DNA of 64,000 bases from an uncultured Saprospiraceae bacterium. GTDB taxonomy: Bacteria > Bacteroidota > Bacteroidia > Chitinophagales > Saprospiraceae. The number at the start of each line of letters is the position of its first letter. Within the stretch, counting starts at the first letter, position 1. The stretch is from assembly GCA_938045585.1 (NCBI GenBank), contig CALIAU010000001.1, positions 310,001-374,000 on the forward strand, in the 5' to 3' direction. Of this stretch, positions 28,217-37,588 are shown piece by piece. Under the pieces are notes generated by a model. The model did not search any database. It was not told the origin of the DNA and was given only the letters and a program-made list of their open reading frames with translations. The position numbers were made by a program, and so were the translations under genes.

Positions 28217-29452
28217 TTAATTTCTGGGGTCTTCTACCTTACCCATAAAAATAGGAACACCTGTCTCTTTATGTCTTAGAATAAAAACAAAGGCTTTATC
28301 AAAGTACATAGGGGGAGGGACGGAGTTTTCAGCAACTCCAATGGTTGTTACTGCGGCACCTTCAATACCTTTCTCATCTACTTTTATATAGGTGTCATGT
28401 AGGACTCTGGTTAAGAAAATATTTTCTCCTGCAGTCCCCATTCTTTTAAAATCAGCTGCACCCGAATCGAATGCATCAGATATTCCCATACTTTTTAGTA
28501 TGTCTTTTAATTCATTCTTTCCTTCAAGTTCAAACTTTGGCAATGCAAGTTCTAAACGGTCGGTTTCAAGTTTAGTTAACAACATTTGATAGTCGGATAA
28601 AAAATTATCACTCAGAAGAAGATTATCGATGTGGCTAGACTGGCTAGAAGATAGAAAGGATACAGCATATTCTTCTCCCTTTATATCCATGTCAACAATT
28701 TGATAATTATTATCAATATAGAATGTGCTTTCAGCATCTCTCTTCATCGTAGGAACTTCTATTACTGATCCATCTCTTAATGTAAACGTCCTGTCCAAGG
28801 TTATTTGGTCATCAAAACCATTTAACCATTCGCCACTGTAATAGATGGCGTTTAAAAGAAAAGCAATTTCGTCTCCAGAAATCTCCTTAAGGACCTCTTT
28901 TATTTTTTCATTTGTCTTTTCTTCTGCCCATCCGTTAATTACGTCCAAGGCTTCAGGTTCCCCAAAATCAAGACTTGAAGATTCTGTTTCATAATCCCGC
29001 ACCAAGCCTTCTATGTAATGCTCAGAAAATTGCGCTCTTGATGGGTCCAGAAAAAGTCCATTGGCACTGGTAAATTCTACTCCTCCTTCTTTAGGAGAAA
29101 TAGCATCCATGAAATTTCTATACGCAATGCTACTAGACACATGCTGGTTACCCTCGCCTATTTTCAAGGTTCTCATTATCTGTTTTTTTGTCTCACATGC
29201 ACTTCCTTCATACGCCATTAGTAAGGCAGAGTAGACACTGATGGGAGAAAGAACAGTATTGTTTTCAAAATCTGATCTTACTATTTCCTGAAACAGATCC
29301 ATACCAAATTCCGTAACAGCTTGAGCTTGCTTATCTTTCTCAACAATTTCAATGGCATCTGATTCGCAAGGGAATACTTCTATTTCTACGGCAGTCTCTT
29401 TTGAACAAGATATAAAGATGATAATAGTGATAAGAACGAATACGTTTTTCAT
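28217..29452 (-). CDS. Serpin family lipoprotein (serine/cysteine protease inhibitor)
   Basis: 411 aa. The N-terminus MKNVFVLITIIIFISCSKET has a lipoprotein signal with Cys16, so the inhibitor is probably membrane-anchored, perhaps on the cell surface. Serpin core blocks are visible: NTVLSPISVYSALLMAYEGS, FLLNAIYYSGEW, LPKFELEGKNELKDILKSMG. The reactive-centre hinge reads DEKGIEGAAVTTIGVAEN (about 360-377), followed by SVPPP and FDKAFVFILRHKETG. Counting from hinge Gly as P15 places P1 near Asn in the AENS segment, which is uncertain by a residue or two. The hinge has small residues at P12-P8, as inhibitory serpins do. It probably blocks host, prey or own extracellular proteases. Confidence 0.93.
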   Translation of the reverse strand: MKNVFVLITIIIFISCSKETAVEIEVFPCESDAIEIVEKDKQAQAVTEFGMDLFQEIVRSDFENNTVLSPISVYSALLMAYEGSACETKKQIMRTLKIGEGNQHVSSSIAYRNFMDAISPKEGGVEFTSANGLFLDPSRAQFSEHYIEGLVRDYETESSSLDFGEPEALDVINGWAEEKTNEKIKEVLKEISGDEIAFLLNAIYYSGEWLNGFDDQITLDRTFTLRDGSVIEVPTMKRDAESTFYIDNNYQIVDMDIKGEEYAVSFLSSSQSSHIDNLLLSDNFLSDYQMLLTKLETDRLELALPKFELEGKNELKDILKSMGISDAFDSGAADFKRMGTAGENIFLTRVLHDTYIKVDEKGIEGAAVTTIGVAENSVPPPMYFDKAFVFILRHKETGVPIFMGKVEDPRN

Positions 29453-29760
29453 ATGTGCATATTTTTATAGAGACTGTCTAAACTAATTATATTCAGTTTT
29501 GAACGAAAATGTTGCCTAGCAAGGAGTTTAAAATTCTATCCTTTTAAAGTTAGTGAATTACAGTGTGTTTGATTCTAATTTTATAGCCATAGTAAGTGTT
29601 TAAGACAAGTTCTATTTTCTTGATTACATATTACTGTTAGTGTAATTATTGCTTTGGATATTAACTTGGGAGTAATTGTCACTGGACAAGAGGCTATATT
29701 GTTCCAATATTTAAACTCTACTTTAAATATTAGTAACTCGGTAGGTATCACTCGGTAAAT
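29453..29760. other. AT-rich non-coding region upstream of serpin
   Basis: This is the first part of a 551-bp gap between the serpin and metF genes. It is AT-rich with stops in all frames and no family match. I see no clear -33/-7 promoter for the serpin and no terminator hairpin. Confidence 0.5.
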
Positions 29761-29960
29761 ACTTAAACCTAGCTTACCAGGAGCTAAAGTTTCTCCGCAT
29801 AAGCAACATGGAGAGGAGGGCCGGAGAGATATATCTCGAAGTCACTCGTCCGTAGGACCAAGCGAATAGCGCGCTCGTAATACTGCGACCCAGAAGCGCC
29901 AAGGGCGATGAAGGGATATGCCCAGCTTTAAGGAAAACATAAAACTCACATCCTTAAACT
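29761..29960. repeat. Hairpin-rich intergenic element 2 (candidate dispersed repeat or ncRNA)
   Basis: A GC-richer block in an AT-rich gap. It contains the 12-bp palindrome GAGATATATCTC (29826-29837), hairpin GTCC-GTA-GGAC (29848-29858), GGGATATGCCC near 29913, and an 8-bp inverted repeat TTTAAGGA/TCCTTAAA (29927-29934 with 29951-29958). The reverse complement of 29843-29858 region carries GCTTGGTCCTACGGAC, nearly identical to the core of element 1 beside lon. No reading frame is credible. A SAM-type riboswitch for metF was considered but its conserved core is not visible. Confidence 0.5.
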
Positions 29961-29969
29961 TGATTTTAG

Positions 29970-29977
29970 TACTTTTG
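29970..29977 (+). promoter_or_regulatory. Candidate -7 element for metF
   Basis: TACTTTTG exactly matches TAnnTTTG and ends 26 nt before the metF ATG. No good TTTG lies at the expected -33 distance. Confidence 0.35.
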
Positions 29978-30003
29978 GCATCTTTTTAGCGTCATAGATA
30001 GAT

Positions 30004-30957
30004 ATGAAAATTACAGAGGTAATAGAAAGTAGTAAGGAGACACTTGTGTCATTTGAAATTCTGCCACCCTTGAAGGGAGGGAGTATGGAGACGATTTTTA
30101 AGTCTATGGATCCTCTGATGGAATTTAAGCCGCCTTTTATTGATGTGACTTATCATAGAGAAGAGTTCATTTATAATATGCGTCCGAGTGGGTATTATGA
30201 GAAAATAGCGATTCGTAAGCGGCCGGGGACTGTAGGTATATGTGCTTCTATTATGCATAGGTATGGAGTAGAGGCGGTGCCGCATCTTATTTGTGGTGGG
30301 TTTAGCAAGACGGAGACGGAAAATGCACTGATAGATCTGAATTTTCTAGGGATAAAGAATGTGCTTGCCTTACGTGGGGATGCGCGCAAATTTGAGGGGA
30401 AGTTTATTCCAGAGCCAGGAGGGCATAATTATGCGGTAGACCTGGTGAATCAGGTGCAGGATATGAATAATGGGAAATATCTAGATCCTAATATAGATAA
30501 TGGCTTTAAGACTGATTTTTGTATAGGTGTTGCAGGTTATCCGGAAAAGCACTTTGAGGCGCCTAATCTGGAGCTGGATATGAAGTACACAAAGATGAAG
30601 GTAGATGCTGGTGCTTCCTATATAGTTACGCAGATGTTTTTTGATAATGACTACTACTTCAAGTATGTGGATCTATGTCGTAAGAATGGGATTACGGTGC
30701 CTATTATACCGGGAATAAAGCCACTTACGCGTAAAAGTCAGATAACGACCATTCCGAGACACTTTTTCATCAATATGCCTGGGGACTTGATAAATGCTGT
30801 AGATGCCACGGATGATAAGCAAAAAGTCAAGGAAATAGGGATAGAATGGTGTATTGCGCAGTCCAAAGAACTGAAGGCAGCTGGCGTTCCTGTGCTGCAT
30901 TATTATACGATGAGTGATTCTCGTACTATCAAAAAGATTCTGAAGGAGGTCATTTAG
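30004..30957 (+). CDS. metF: 5,10-methylenetetrahydrofolate reductase
   Basis: 317 aa, the usual length for Bacteroidota MetF. Family blocks include SFEILPPLKGGSMETIF near the start (Glu of FEILPP is the catalytic acid position), PHLICGGFSKTETENALIDL, LALRGDARKFEG (folate/FAD loop), and DAGASYIVTQMFFDN. It makes 5-methyl-THF from methylene-THF for methionine synthesis, using FAD and NADH. Monocistronic; a hairpin-rich element precedes it. Codon usage looks slightly GC-richer than in neighbours but not strongly so. Confidence 0.96.
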   Translation: MKITEVIESSKETLVSFEILPPLKGGSMETIFKSMDPLMEFKPPFIDVTYHREEFIYNMRPSGYYEKIAIRKRPGTVGICASIMHRYGVEAVPHLICGGFSKTETENALIDLNFLGIKNVLALRGDARKFEGKFIPEPGGHNYAVDLVNQVQDMNNGKYLDPNIDNGFKTDFCIGVAGYPEKHFEAPNLELDMKYTKMKVDAGASYIVTQMFFDNDYYFKYVDLCRKNGITVPIIPGIKPLTRKSQITTIPRHFFINMPGDLINAVDATDDKQKVKEIGIEWCIAQSKELKAAGVPVLHYYTMSDSRTIKKILKEVI

Positions 30958-31034
30958 CCTATTTAGACAAAATCTAAACAATTTATTCAAGTATATTGTT
31001 ATTTATGGGATACTCGCTAATGTTTAAAGCTTGT

Positions 31035-31042
31035 TATCTTTG
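31035..31042 (+). promoter_or_regulatory. -7 element of the nqr operon promoter
   Basis: TATCTTTG followed by CGG is an exact TAnnTTTG match of the form very common in Bacteroidota promoters. It lies 56 nt upstream of nqrA. The -33 region is weak. Confidence 0.55.
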
Positions 31043-31098
31043 CGGTGAATTTTGGGATTTTTTCCCCCTTGTGATCACAATTTTACAATACTACGCGA

Positions 31099-32634
31099 AT
31101 GTTGGTAACAACCTTGTTCGTAATTGCTGGCCTTCTCTTGATTGCGGCAATTATATCAATAACGGATAGCTTCTTACAAATAGAGGCTAAGAAAACAGGT
31201 ATAGACACGGCTAAAGAAAACTTTAGTCTGTTTCCCAAACTAGGAGAGGTTTTTGGCCCTTCTGTTCCAGAATCTATAGACAAGTCTAAATTTCATGTGC
31301 TTAAGAAGGGACATGACATCAAGTTGACTGGTGGAGCTACGGGAGATATCCAAGCTGTACAAGCAAGCAGATATTCTGTAAAGCCTACAAATTATAGAGG
31401 AATAGCTCCTATTCCAAAGATGCTTGTTGCTGTTGGCGATGAGGTTTTGGCTGGTGAGCCTTTATTTTTTGATAAGCAAAACCCCGATATCAAGTTTGTA
31501 TCTCCTGTAAGTGGAGAACTTGTAGAGATAGGCAGAGGTGCTAAAAGGGCGATTGAGAACATCGTCATCCTTGCAGACAAAGAAGTAAATTACAAAAAGC
31601 ATGAGACGCCTAGTCTAGCAGATGCTAGTAGAGAAGAGATTCAGGCCTTCATGATGGAATCAGGAGCATGGACATCTATTGTGCGAAGACCCTTCGATTG
31701 TCTTGCGATTCCTGAAGAAACTCCTAGAGACATATTTATTTCCACTTTTAATAGTGCACCCCTAGCACTAGATCAAAATCTAGTTGTAGCAGGGAAGGAA
31801 GCTCACTTTCAAAAAGGAATAGATGTCTTAGCAAAATTGACGGACGGAAAGGTATTTCTAGGGGTAGATAGCAGAGCTGATAATAGTGGGGCTTTTACGG
31901 CTGCACAGAATGCAGAGGTGCATTATTTCAAAGGAAAGCATCCTGCAGGAAATGTAGGTGTGCAGATACATCATATCAAACCTATTAAGAGCGGTGACAT
32001 TGTATGGACACTTAATGTACAGGATGTTATTACAATAGGAAAATTATTTACGGAAGGTGTATACGATGCATCTCGAGTTGTAGCCCTGACGGGGTCAGAA
32101 TTAAATGAGCCAAAGATTGTGCGTGTGCGTAGTGGGGCAAGTGTGGCGGATGTATTAAAAGATGAAAACATTACAAAAGATCAGCGTATCATAAGTGGAA
32201 ATATACTGGGTGGGAATGTACTCACAACAGAGAGTTTCTTGGATGCAAGAGCAGATCAGATTACAGTAATAAAGGAAGGGAATTATAATGAGATGTTTGG
32301 ATGGTTACTACCATTGAAGCCTAGACCAAGTGTTTCTAAAACATTTCCAAACTTTTTGTTCCCTGAGCATAAGTTTGAAGTAGACACGAATACACATGGT
32401 GAGAAAAGAGCCTTTGTGATGACGGGTCAGTATGAGTCTATGTTGCCAATGGATATCTATCCGCAGCATTTGATGAAGGCGATTATGGCTGGAGACTTTG
32501 AGCGTATGGAGGGATTAGGAATAAATGAATTATCAGAAGAGGATCTAGCCTTGTGCGAGTTTGCTTGTACTTCCAAGATGCCTTTACAAAAAATATTAAG
32601 GGACGGCTTAGATATGATGCAGGAGCAATCCTAG
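31099..32634 (+). CDS. nqrA: Na+-translocating NADH-quinone reductase subunit A, with N-terminal membrane anchor
   Basis: 511 aa. The usual NqrA sequence starts only near residue 67 (FHVLKKGHDIKLTGGATGD). Ahead of it is an extra segment of about 65 residues with one hydrophobic helix (LFVIAGLLLIAAIISI, about residues 5-20). The rest matches NqrA: SVKPTNYRGIAPIPKMLVAV, KFVSPVSGELVEIGRGAKRA, and the C-terminal LCEFACTSKMPLQKILRDGL. NqrA is the cytoplasmic subunit at the quinone-reducing side of Na+-NQR. An anchor helix is unusual compared with the Vibrio protein. First gene of nqrABCDEF. Confidence 0.93.
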   Translation: MLVTTLFVIAGLLLIAAIISITDSFLQIEAKKTGIDTAKENFSLFPKLGEVFGPSVPESIDKSKFHVLKKGHDIKLTGGATGDIQAVQASRYSVKPTNYRGIAPIPKMLVAVGDEVLAGEPLFFDKQNPDIKFVSPVSGELVEIGRGAKRAIENIVILADKEVNYKKHETPSLADASREEIQAFMMESGAWTSIVRRPFDCLAIPEETPRDIFISTFNSAPLALDQNLVVAGKEAHFQKGIDVLAKLTDGKVFLGVDSRADNSGAFTAAQNAEVHYFKGKHPAGNVGVQIHHIKPIKSGDIVWTLNVQDVITIGKLFTEGVYDASRVVALTGSELNEPKIVRVRSGASVADVLKDENITKDQRIISGNILGGNVLTTESFLDARADQITVIKEGNYNEMFGWLLPLKPRPSVSKTFPNFLFPEHKFEVDTNTHGEKRAFVMTGQYESMLPMDIYPQHLMKAIMAGDFERMEGLGINELSEEDLALCEFACTSKMPLQKILRDGLDMMQEQS

Positions 32635-32674
32635 CAAAACAATTTCCTTGTTTGACTTTTGAATAACAGAATAA

Positions 32675-33940
32675 ATGGGATTATTAGATTTTTTTAAACG
32701 AATTGAACCAGATAAGAAGAAGAGTCCATTATTGCACACAGCATATGATGCCTTTTTTACTTTCGCTTATTCTCCTGATAGTACTACACAGGGCGGTGTG
32801 CATGTCAGAGATGGTATGGACCTGAAGCGTACGATGATACATGTTGTATTAGCGATGCAGTTGTGTTATATTTTTGGGACCTACAATATAGGGCATCAGC
32901 ATTTTGATGCTATGGGTATGTATCCTGGTTTTCTAGAAGGCTTTCATCTCAAGTTAAGCCATGGTCTTATTAAATTATTACCAATTTTCATCTGGACGCA
33001 CGTGGTGGGTCTAGGAATTGAATTTTGGTTTGCATATAAAAAAGGACACGCAGTAGAAGAAGGTTTCTTAGTGTCCGGTGCTCTTATTCCTCTTATTATG
33101 CCACCAGATATTCCTATCTGGATACTTTGTGTATCTGTTGCGTTTGCAGTAGTTATTGGTAAAGAAGCATTTGGCGGAACGGGGATGAACATTTGGAATG
33201 TTGCCTTACTCTGTAGAGTCTTTGTGTTCTTCGCATATCCTACTACGATCAGTGGTGATAATGTATGGGTATCTGGATTTGCAGATGCAGCAGGAACGAT
33301 GTCTCTTAATCCAGGCAGTGTTACGGATTACAGTTGGTGGCACACAGGCTTGTTTAATGGACTCTTTGAATGGATGGGCTTAGATACGTTTAAACCCGGA
33401 GCAGTTATGGATGGCTATAGTGGTGCTACACCGTTAGCACTTGCCTACCAGGGTGGCTGGGAGAATGTAACAAATACCTTTTCTCAAAACCAACTATGGT
33501 GGGGAACGATTCCTGGTTCTATAGGTGAAACCAGTAAGCCGCTTATTCTATTAGGTGCTGCATTTTTATTGCTTACTAGAATAGCGAGTTGGAGAATTAT
33601 GTTTAGCATGTTACTAGGCGCAATTTGTATGTCTATGTTGTTAAACTTATGGGGAGCAACACCATTTATGGAGGTGCCATGGTATTTCCAATTTTACCTA
33701 GGTAGTTTCTTCTTTGCAATGGCCTTTATGGCAACGGACCCTGTGACAGCAGCGTCTACGAATACAGGAAAATGGGTCTACGGATTCCTGATTGGATTTA
33801 TAGGTATGATAGTAAGAGTATTAAACCCTGCCTATCCTGAGGGATGGATGTTGGCAATACTTTTCTTAAATACATTTGCGGCTCTTATAGATCATTATGT
33901 TCTAGAGTCTAACATGAAAAAACGTTTAGCAAGTGCATAG
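32675..33940 (+). CDS. nqrB: Na+-NQR subunit B
   Basis: 421 aa, multi-spanning. The covalent FMN site is Thr252 in GYSGATPLA. N-terminal region HVRDGMDLKRTMIHVVLAMQ and membrane segments EAFGGTGMNIWNVALLCRVF and FMATDPVTAASTNTGKWVYG are family-typical. NqrB carries FMN and riboflavin and forms part of the Na+ path. It starts 41 bp after nqrA and overlaps nqrC by 8 bp. Confidence 0.96.
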   Translation: MGLLDFFKRIEPDKKKSPLLHTAYDAFFTFAYSPDSTTQGGVHVRDGMDLKRTMIHVVLAMQLCYIFGTYNIGHQHFDAMGMYPGFLEGFHLKLSHGLIKLLPIFIWTHVVGLGIEFWFAYKKGHAVEEGFLVSGALIPLIMPPDIPIWILCVSVAFAVVIGKEAFGGTGMNIWNVALLCRVFVFFAYPTTISGDNVWVSGFADAAGTMSLNPGSVTDYSWWHTGLFNGLFEWMGLDTFKPGAVMDGYSGATPLALAYQGGWENVTNTFSQNQLWWGTIPGSIGETSKPLILLGAAFLLLTRIASWRIMFSMLLGAICMSMLLNLWGATPFMEVPWYFQFYLGSFFFAMAFMATDPVTAASTNTGKWVYGFLIGFIGMIVRVLNPAYPEGWMLAILFLNTFAALIDHYVLESNMKKRLASA

Positions 33941-34673
33941 TACAAATCAAATAATAAAGTTTGTTCTTATTATGACGGCCTTGGTTGCGGTTGTATTAGC
34001 AGGTATGAATACGGTATTAAAACCGATTCATCAAAAGAACGAAGCCGTTTATAACAAACGTGCAATTTTGACAGCGGTCAATGACTACCTACCTAGCCCG
34101 GTAACGGAGTTGTCTGATGAGCAGGTCGATGAAATCTTTTCTAAGATCTCTCAAACTGTTATCAAGTCAGACGGAACACTGGTAGATGAGGCAGGCGTAA
34201 TGGCAGCTGGATATAAAGAAGGAACAGCTTCTAGCATTGATATGGGGAAGGAACGAAAGAAAGCGGAGTCCGAACAAATTTTTCCGGCTTACCAGTTTAC
34301 TGGAGAGAATGGAAAGAAGTTTTATATCGTAACGGTAAGAGGAAAAGGACTTTGGGATGAGATCTGGGGCAATATTGCCTTTGAGGAAGACATCAATACG
34401 ATTGCAGGGGTAGCCTTTGACCATAAGGGGGAAACTCCAGGTCTAGGTGCAGAAATAAAAGACAATAAGGATTTCTATACGCAATTTAAGGGGAAGAAGA
34501 TTTACGAAGATGGAAAGCTACGATCTGTATTTGTGCGTAAAGGGGGAGCGAAGGATCCTGTCTATGAGGTAGATGGTATCTCAGGTGCTACGATTACAGC
34601 AGATGGCGTTACTGAAATGTTAGGAAGAGGCTTACAGTATTACGAGCCATATTTTAAAACTTTGAAAGGTTAA
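33933..34673 (+). CDS. nqrC: Na+-NQR subunit C
   Basis: 246 aa from a GTG start at 33933 inside the 3' end of nqrB. One N-terminal membrane helix (about residues 7-27) is followed by a periplasmic FMN-binding domain with SGAT (217-220), Thr220 being the covalent flavin ligand. KGLWDEIWGNIAFE and FDHKGETPGLGAEI are conserved NqrC blocks. It carries electrons between NqrF/D/E and NqrB. Confidence 0.95.
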   Translation: MHSTNQIIKFVLIMTALVAVVLAGMNTVLKPIHQKNEAVYNKRAILTAVNDYLPSPVTELSDEQVDEIFSKISQTVIKSDGTLVDEAGVMAAGYKEGTASSIDMGKERKKAESEQIFPAYQFTGENGKKFYIVTVRGKGLWDEIWGNIAFEEDINTIAGVAFDHKGETPGLGAEIKDNKDFYTQFKGKKIYEDGKLRSVFVRKGGAKDPVYEVDGISGATITADGVTEMLGRGLQYYEPYFKTLKG

Positions 34674-34699
34674 TCACTCACAAAATAAATTTGTCTCTA

Positions 34700-35398
34700 A
34701 TGGCAGAAACTAAAGTATTAGAAAAGAAAGAGTCGGGTCTCAGTTTTGGAAAAGCAGAGAGAAAGTTGTTAACGGATCCATTGGATTCTAATAACCCGAT
34801 TACCGTACAGGTATTAGGAATCTGTTCGGCCTTAGCCGTTACCACCTTGGTAAGTAAGGCATTCGTTATGGCTATTGCCGTGATGTTTGTTTTGGCATTT
34901 TCAAATTTAATTACTTCCTTCTTGAGGAACAGTATACCCAAGCAGGTACGTATGATCGTTCAGTTAGTCATCATTGCAGCCTTGGTTACAGTGGTAGAGT
35001 TGACATTGAAGGCAGCGAGTTATCCTATTTTTAAGGAGCTATCTGTATTTATTGGTTTGATTATCACCAACTGTATTATCATGGGACGTCTAGAAGCGTA
35101 TGCGATGAGTAATAGACCATGGAGAGCCTTTCTTGATGGGATAGGAAATGGTCTTGGTTATGGTATCATACTTATTATTGTAGCGGTTGTCAGAGAATTC
35201 TTTGGTAAGGGTGCTTTGGGTGGATACAAATTATTTGGTCCTGGGGTAGATTTCTTAATCGATACCTCATCGATTAGTTGGTTGAGTTGGTATGCACCGA
35301 ACAACCTTTTTGTATTATTCCCGTCTGCCATGTTCGTGATAGGTATCCTCATATGGATTCACCGTGCATGGAGACCAAATCTTGTGGATATTTCTTAA
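34700..35398 (+). CDS. nqrD: Na+-NQR subunit D
   Basis: 232 aa from ATG at 34700 (MAETKVLEKKESGLSFG); a TTG nine bases upstream is less likely. Six membrane helices follow an N-terminal amphipathic stretch; the block FIGLIITNCIIMGRLEAYA holds the conserved Cys that, with NqrE, binds the intramembrane iron centre. The LDGIGNGLGYGIILIIVAVV segment is family-typical. Confidence 0.95.
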   Translation: MAETKVLEKKESGLSFGKAERKLLTDPLDSNNPITVQVLGICSALAVTTLVSKAFVMAIAVMFVLAFSNLITSFLRNSIPKQVRMIVQLVIIAALVTVVELTLKAASYPIFKELSVFIGLIITNCIIMGRLEAYAMSNRPWRAFLDGIGNGLGYGIILIIVAVVREFFGKGALGGYKLFGPGVDFLIDTSSISWLSWYAPNNLFVLFPSAMFVIGILIWIHRAWRPNLVDIS

Positions 35399-35419
35399 GA
35401 CCTAGTAAAGTAGATAACA

Positions 35420-36022
35420 ATGGAATTAGTAAATATATTTATAAAGTCAGCATTCATAGAAAACCTAGCGCTTGCATATTTCTTAGGAATGTGTTCGTAT
35501 CTAGCGGTATCCAAGACAGTAAAAACGGCCTTTGGTCTAGGACTAGCGGTAATTTTTGTTTTGGGAATTACGATGCCTATTAACTGGATGATAGAAAACT
35601 ACCTACTTGCCGATACAGGACCCTTTGGAACAGATCTTACCTTTTTGCGTTTGATCTTATTCATTGCTGTAATTGCGTCTATGGTACAGTTAGTGGAGAT
35701 GGTTATTGAAAAAGTATCCCCTCCCTTATATAACTCACTTGGTATCTTCCTTCCCTTGATCACAGTGAACTGTGCGATCTTAGGAGGCTCCTTATTTATG
35801 GTATCCAAGGAGTATAATCTTTCAGAATCTATTGCCTTTGGATTAGGTGGTGGTTTTGGATGGTTTTTAGCGATCATAGCGATTGCTGCGATTAGAGAAA
35901 AAATAATTTATTCCGATGTGCCTCCGGCACTAAGAGGATTGGGAATGGCATTTATCCTAACAGGTTTGATGGGAATGGCATTCATGAGTTTGATGGGTAT
36001 AGATCCATCTGCAATTAAGTAA
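35420..36022 (+). CDS. nqrE: Na+-NQR subunit E
   Basis: 200 aa, six membrane helices. [19 protein letters not shown] and [19 protein letters not shown] hold the two conserved Cys that pair with NqrD for the membrane iron site. Inverted-topology homologue of NqrD. It sits 21 bp after nqrD and 20 bp before nqrF. Confidence 0.95.
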   Translation: MELVNIFIKSAFIENLALAYFLGMCSYLAVSKTVKTAFGLGLAVIFVLGITMPINWMIENYLLADTGPFGTDLTFLRLILFIAVIASMVQLVEMVIEKVSPPLYNSLGIFLPLITVNCAILGGSLFMVSKEYNLSESIAFGLGGGFGWFLAIIAIAAIREKIIYSDVPPALRGLGMAFILTGLMGMAFMSLMGIDPSAIK

Positions 36023-36042
36023 TAAGAAATAGATAAATAAAG

Positions 36043-37368
36043 ATGATTGTACTTCTGAGTTTTGACCCGAAAGTTATTTTGTTAGCGCTACTAGTATTCT
36101 GTGGTGTTATCCTTGCGCTCTCCATGATGTTGATTTATGCAAGAAAGCAACTCGTACCTCAAGGAGAGGTAAGTTTATTTATCAACGGAGAAAAAGATAA
36201 TCCTGTAAAAGTATCTCCAGGAGTTACCTTATTGACTGCCCTAGCAGATCAGAATGTATTCCTTCCTTCCGCCTGTGGTGGAGGGGGAACCTGTGCGATG
36301 TGCGAATGTCATATTGATGAGGGGGGAGGCGAAGTACTTCCAACGGAGATGAACCACCTTACAAGAAAAGAGGCAGCTGAGAATAAGAGATTGGCTTGTC
36401 AGGTAAAGGTGCGTAACGATATGGTTTTAAGAATTCCTGAAGAGATTTTTGGAATTAAGAAGTGGGAGTGTACGGTAAAGTCAAATTATAATGTGGCTTC
36501 CTTCATTAAGGAATTTGTTGTAGAGCTGCCAGCGGGGGAGGAGTTAGACTTTAAGCCAGGAGGTTATATACAGATTGATGTACCTGAGGTAACTGTACCG
36601 TTTAAGGATATGGATATTACGGCGCATCCAGAGCACCATGATGATCCAGCGAAGTTCCAGTCAGAGTGGGATAAGTTTAAATTATGGGATTTGAAAATGG
36701 TAAATGACGAAACGCAGTTTCGTGCATATTCCATGGCCAACCACCCTGCGGAGGGAAATATAGTAAAGTTGAATATTAGGATTGCAACTCCGCCTTTTGA
36801 CAGAGCAAAGAACGGATGGATGGATGTAAATCCAGGCGTTTGTTCAAGTTATGTGTTTGGTCTAAAGCCAGGCGATAAGTGTACAATCTCTGGACCTTAT
36901 GGTGAGTTCTTTATTAAGCCAACTAAGAAAGAGATGGTTTACATAGGTGGTGGAGCAGGAATGGCACCATTACGTTCGCATTTATTCCATATGTTCCAGA
37001 CAGAGAAGATGAGAGATAGAAAGGTGTCGTTCTGGTATGGAGGTCGTACAAAGAGAGAGTTATTTTATGTAGATGAATTTAGAGAGATAGAAAAGGAGTT
37101 TCCAAACTTTAAATTTTATGTATCCCTAGATAATCCGCTTCCAGAAGATAACTGGCAGGTAAAAGAAAATATAGATGCGCCAGGCGATGGATTCCAAGGA
37201 TACATTATGCCAGTTTGCGTAGAGAAATATCTTAAGGATCATCCGGAGCCAGAAGAGGTAGAATACTATTTCTGTGGACCTCCAGCGATGAATGCTTCTG
37301 TAATAAAGGCATTAGATGATTTAGGAGTTCCAGAGGAGAATATATCCTTTGATGATTTTGGTGGATAG
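36043..37368 (+). CDS. nqrF: Na+-NQR subunit F (NADH dehydrogenase subunit)
   Basis: 441 aa. One N-terminal membrane helix (about residues 11-32), a 2Fe-2S ferredoxin domain with Cys78, Cys84, Cys87 and Cys119, then an FAD domain (RAYSMANHP) and an NADH domain ([21 protein letters not shown]). It oxidises NADH and feeds electrons into the complex. Length and layout are standard. Last gene of the operon. Confidence 0.96.
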   Translation: MIVLLSFDPKVILLALLVFCGVILALSMMLIYARKQLVPQGEVSLFINGEKDNPVKVSPGVTLLTALADQNVFLPSACGGGGTCAMCECHIDEGGGEVLPTEMNHLTRKEAAENKRLACQVKVRNDMVLRIPEEIFGIKKWECTVKSNYNVASFIKEFVVELPAGEELDFKPGGYIQIDVPEVTVPFKDMDITAHPEHHDDPAKFQSEWDKFKLWDLKMVNDETQFRAYSMANHPAEGNIVKLNIRIATPPFDRAKNGWMDVNPGVCSSYVFGLKPGDKCTISGPYGEFFIKPTKKEMVYIGGGAGMAPLRSHLFHMFQTEKMRDRKVSFWYGGRTKRELFYVDEFREIEKEFPNFKFYVSLDNPLPEDNWQVKENIDAPGDGFQGYIMPVCVEKYLKDHPEPEEVEYYFCGPPAMNASVIKALDDLGVPEENISFDDFGG

Positions 37369-37400
37369 TATAGATTTAGGTCTTAGATATTTGCCTTGAT

Positions 37401-37436
37401 AAAAAAAGAGGACAGAATTTCTGTCCTCTTTTTTTA
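37401..37436 (+). terminator. Intrinsic terminator after nqrF
   Basis: A long AT-flanked stem: GAGGACAGAA / TTCTGTCCTC around a single central T, extended by A7 upstream and T7 downstream. It lies about 32 bp past the nqrF stop. Confidence 0.92.
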
Positions 37437-37588
37437 TTTGGGGCTAGTTGTTTACCCGAAAGGTATTCTATTTCATAGGGTATAGTCTAAAAGGCTAAGT
37501 TATTTGTTTTGATAGAGGGTAACCTTTTTGTTCCTTATTACATACAAGTGTAGAAATTAAATAAATTAATAACTTAAAATATTTCAAA

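Noticed and set aside
29761-29960. SAM or cobalamin riboswitch upstream of metF
   Set aside because: The position is suggestive but the conserved cores of these riboswitches are not visible; shared repeat with the lon region explains the structure better.
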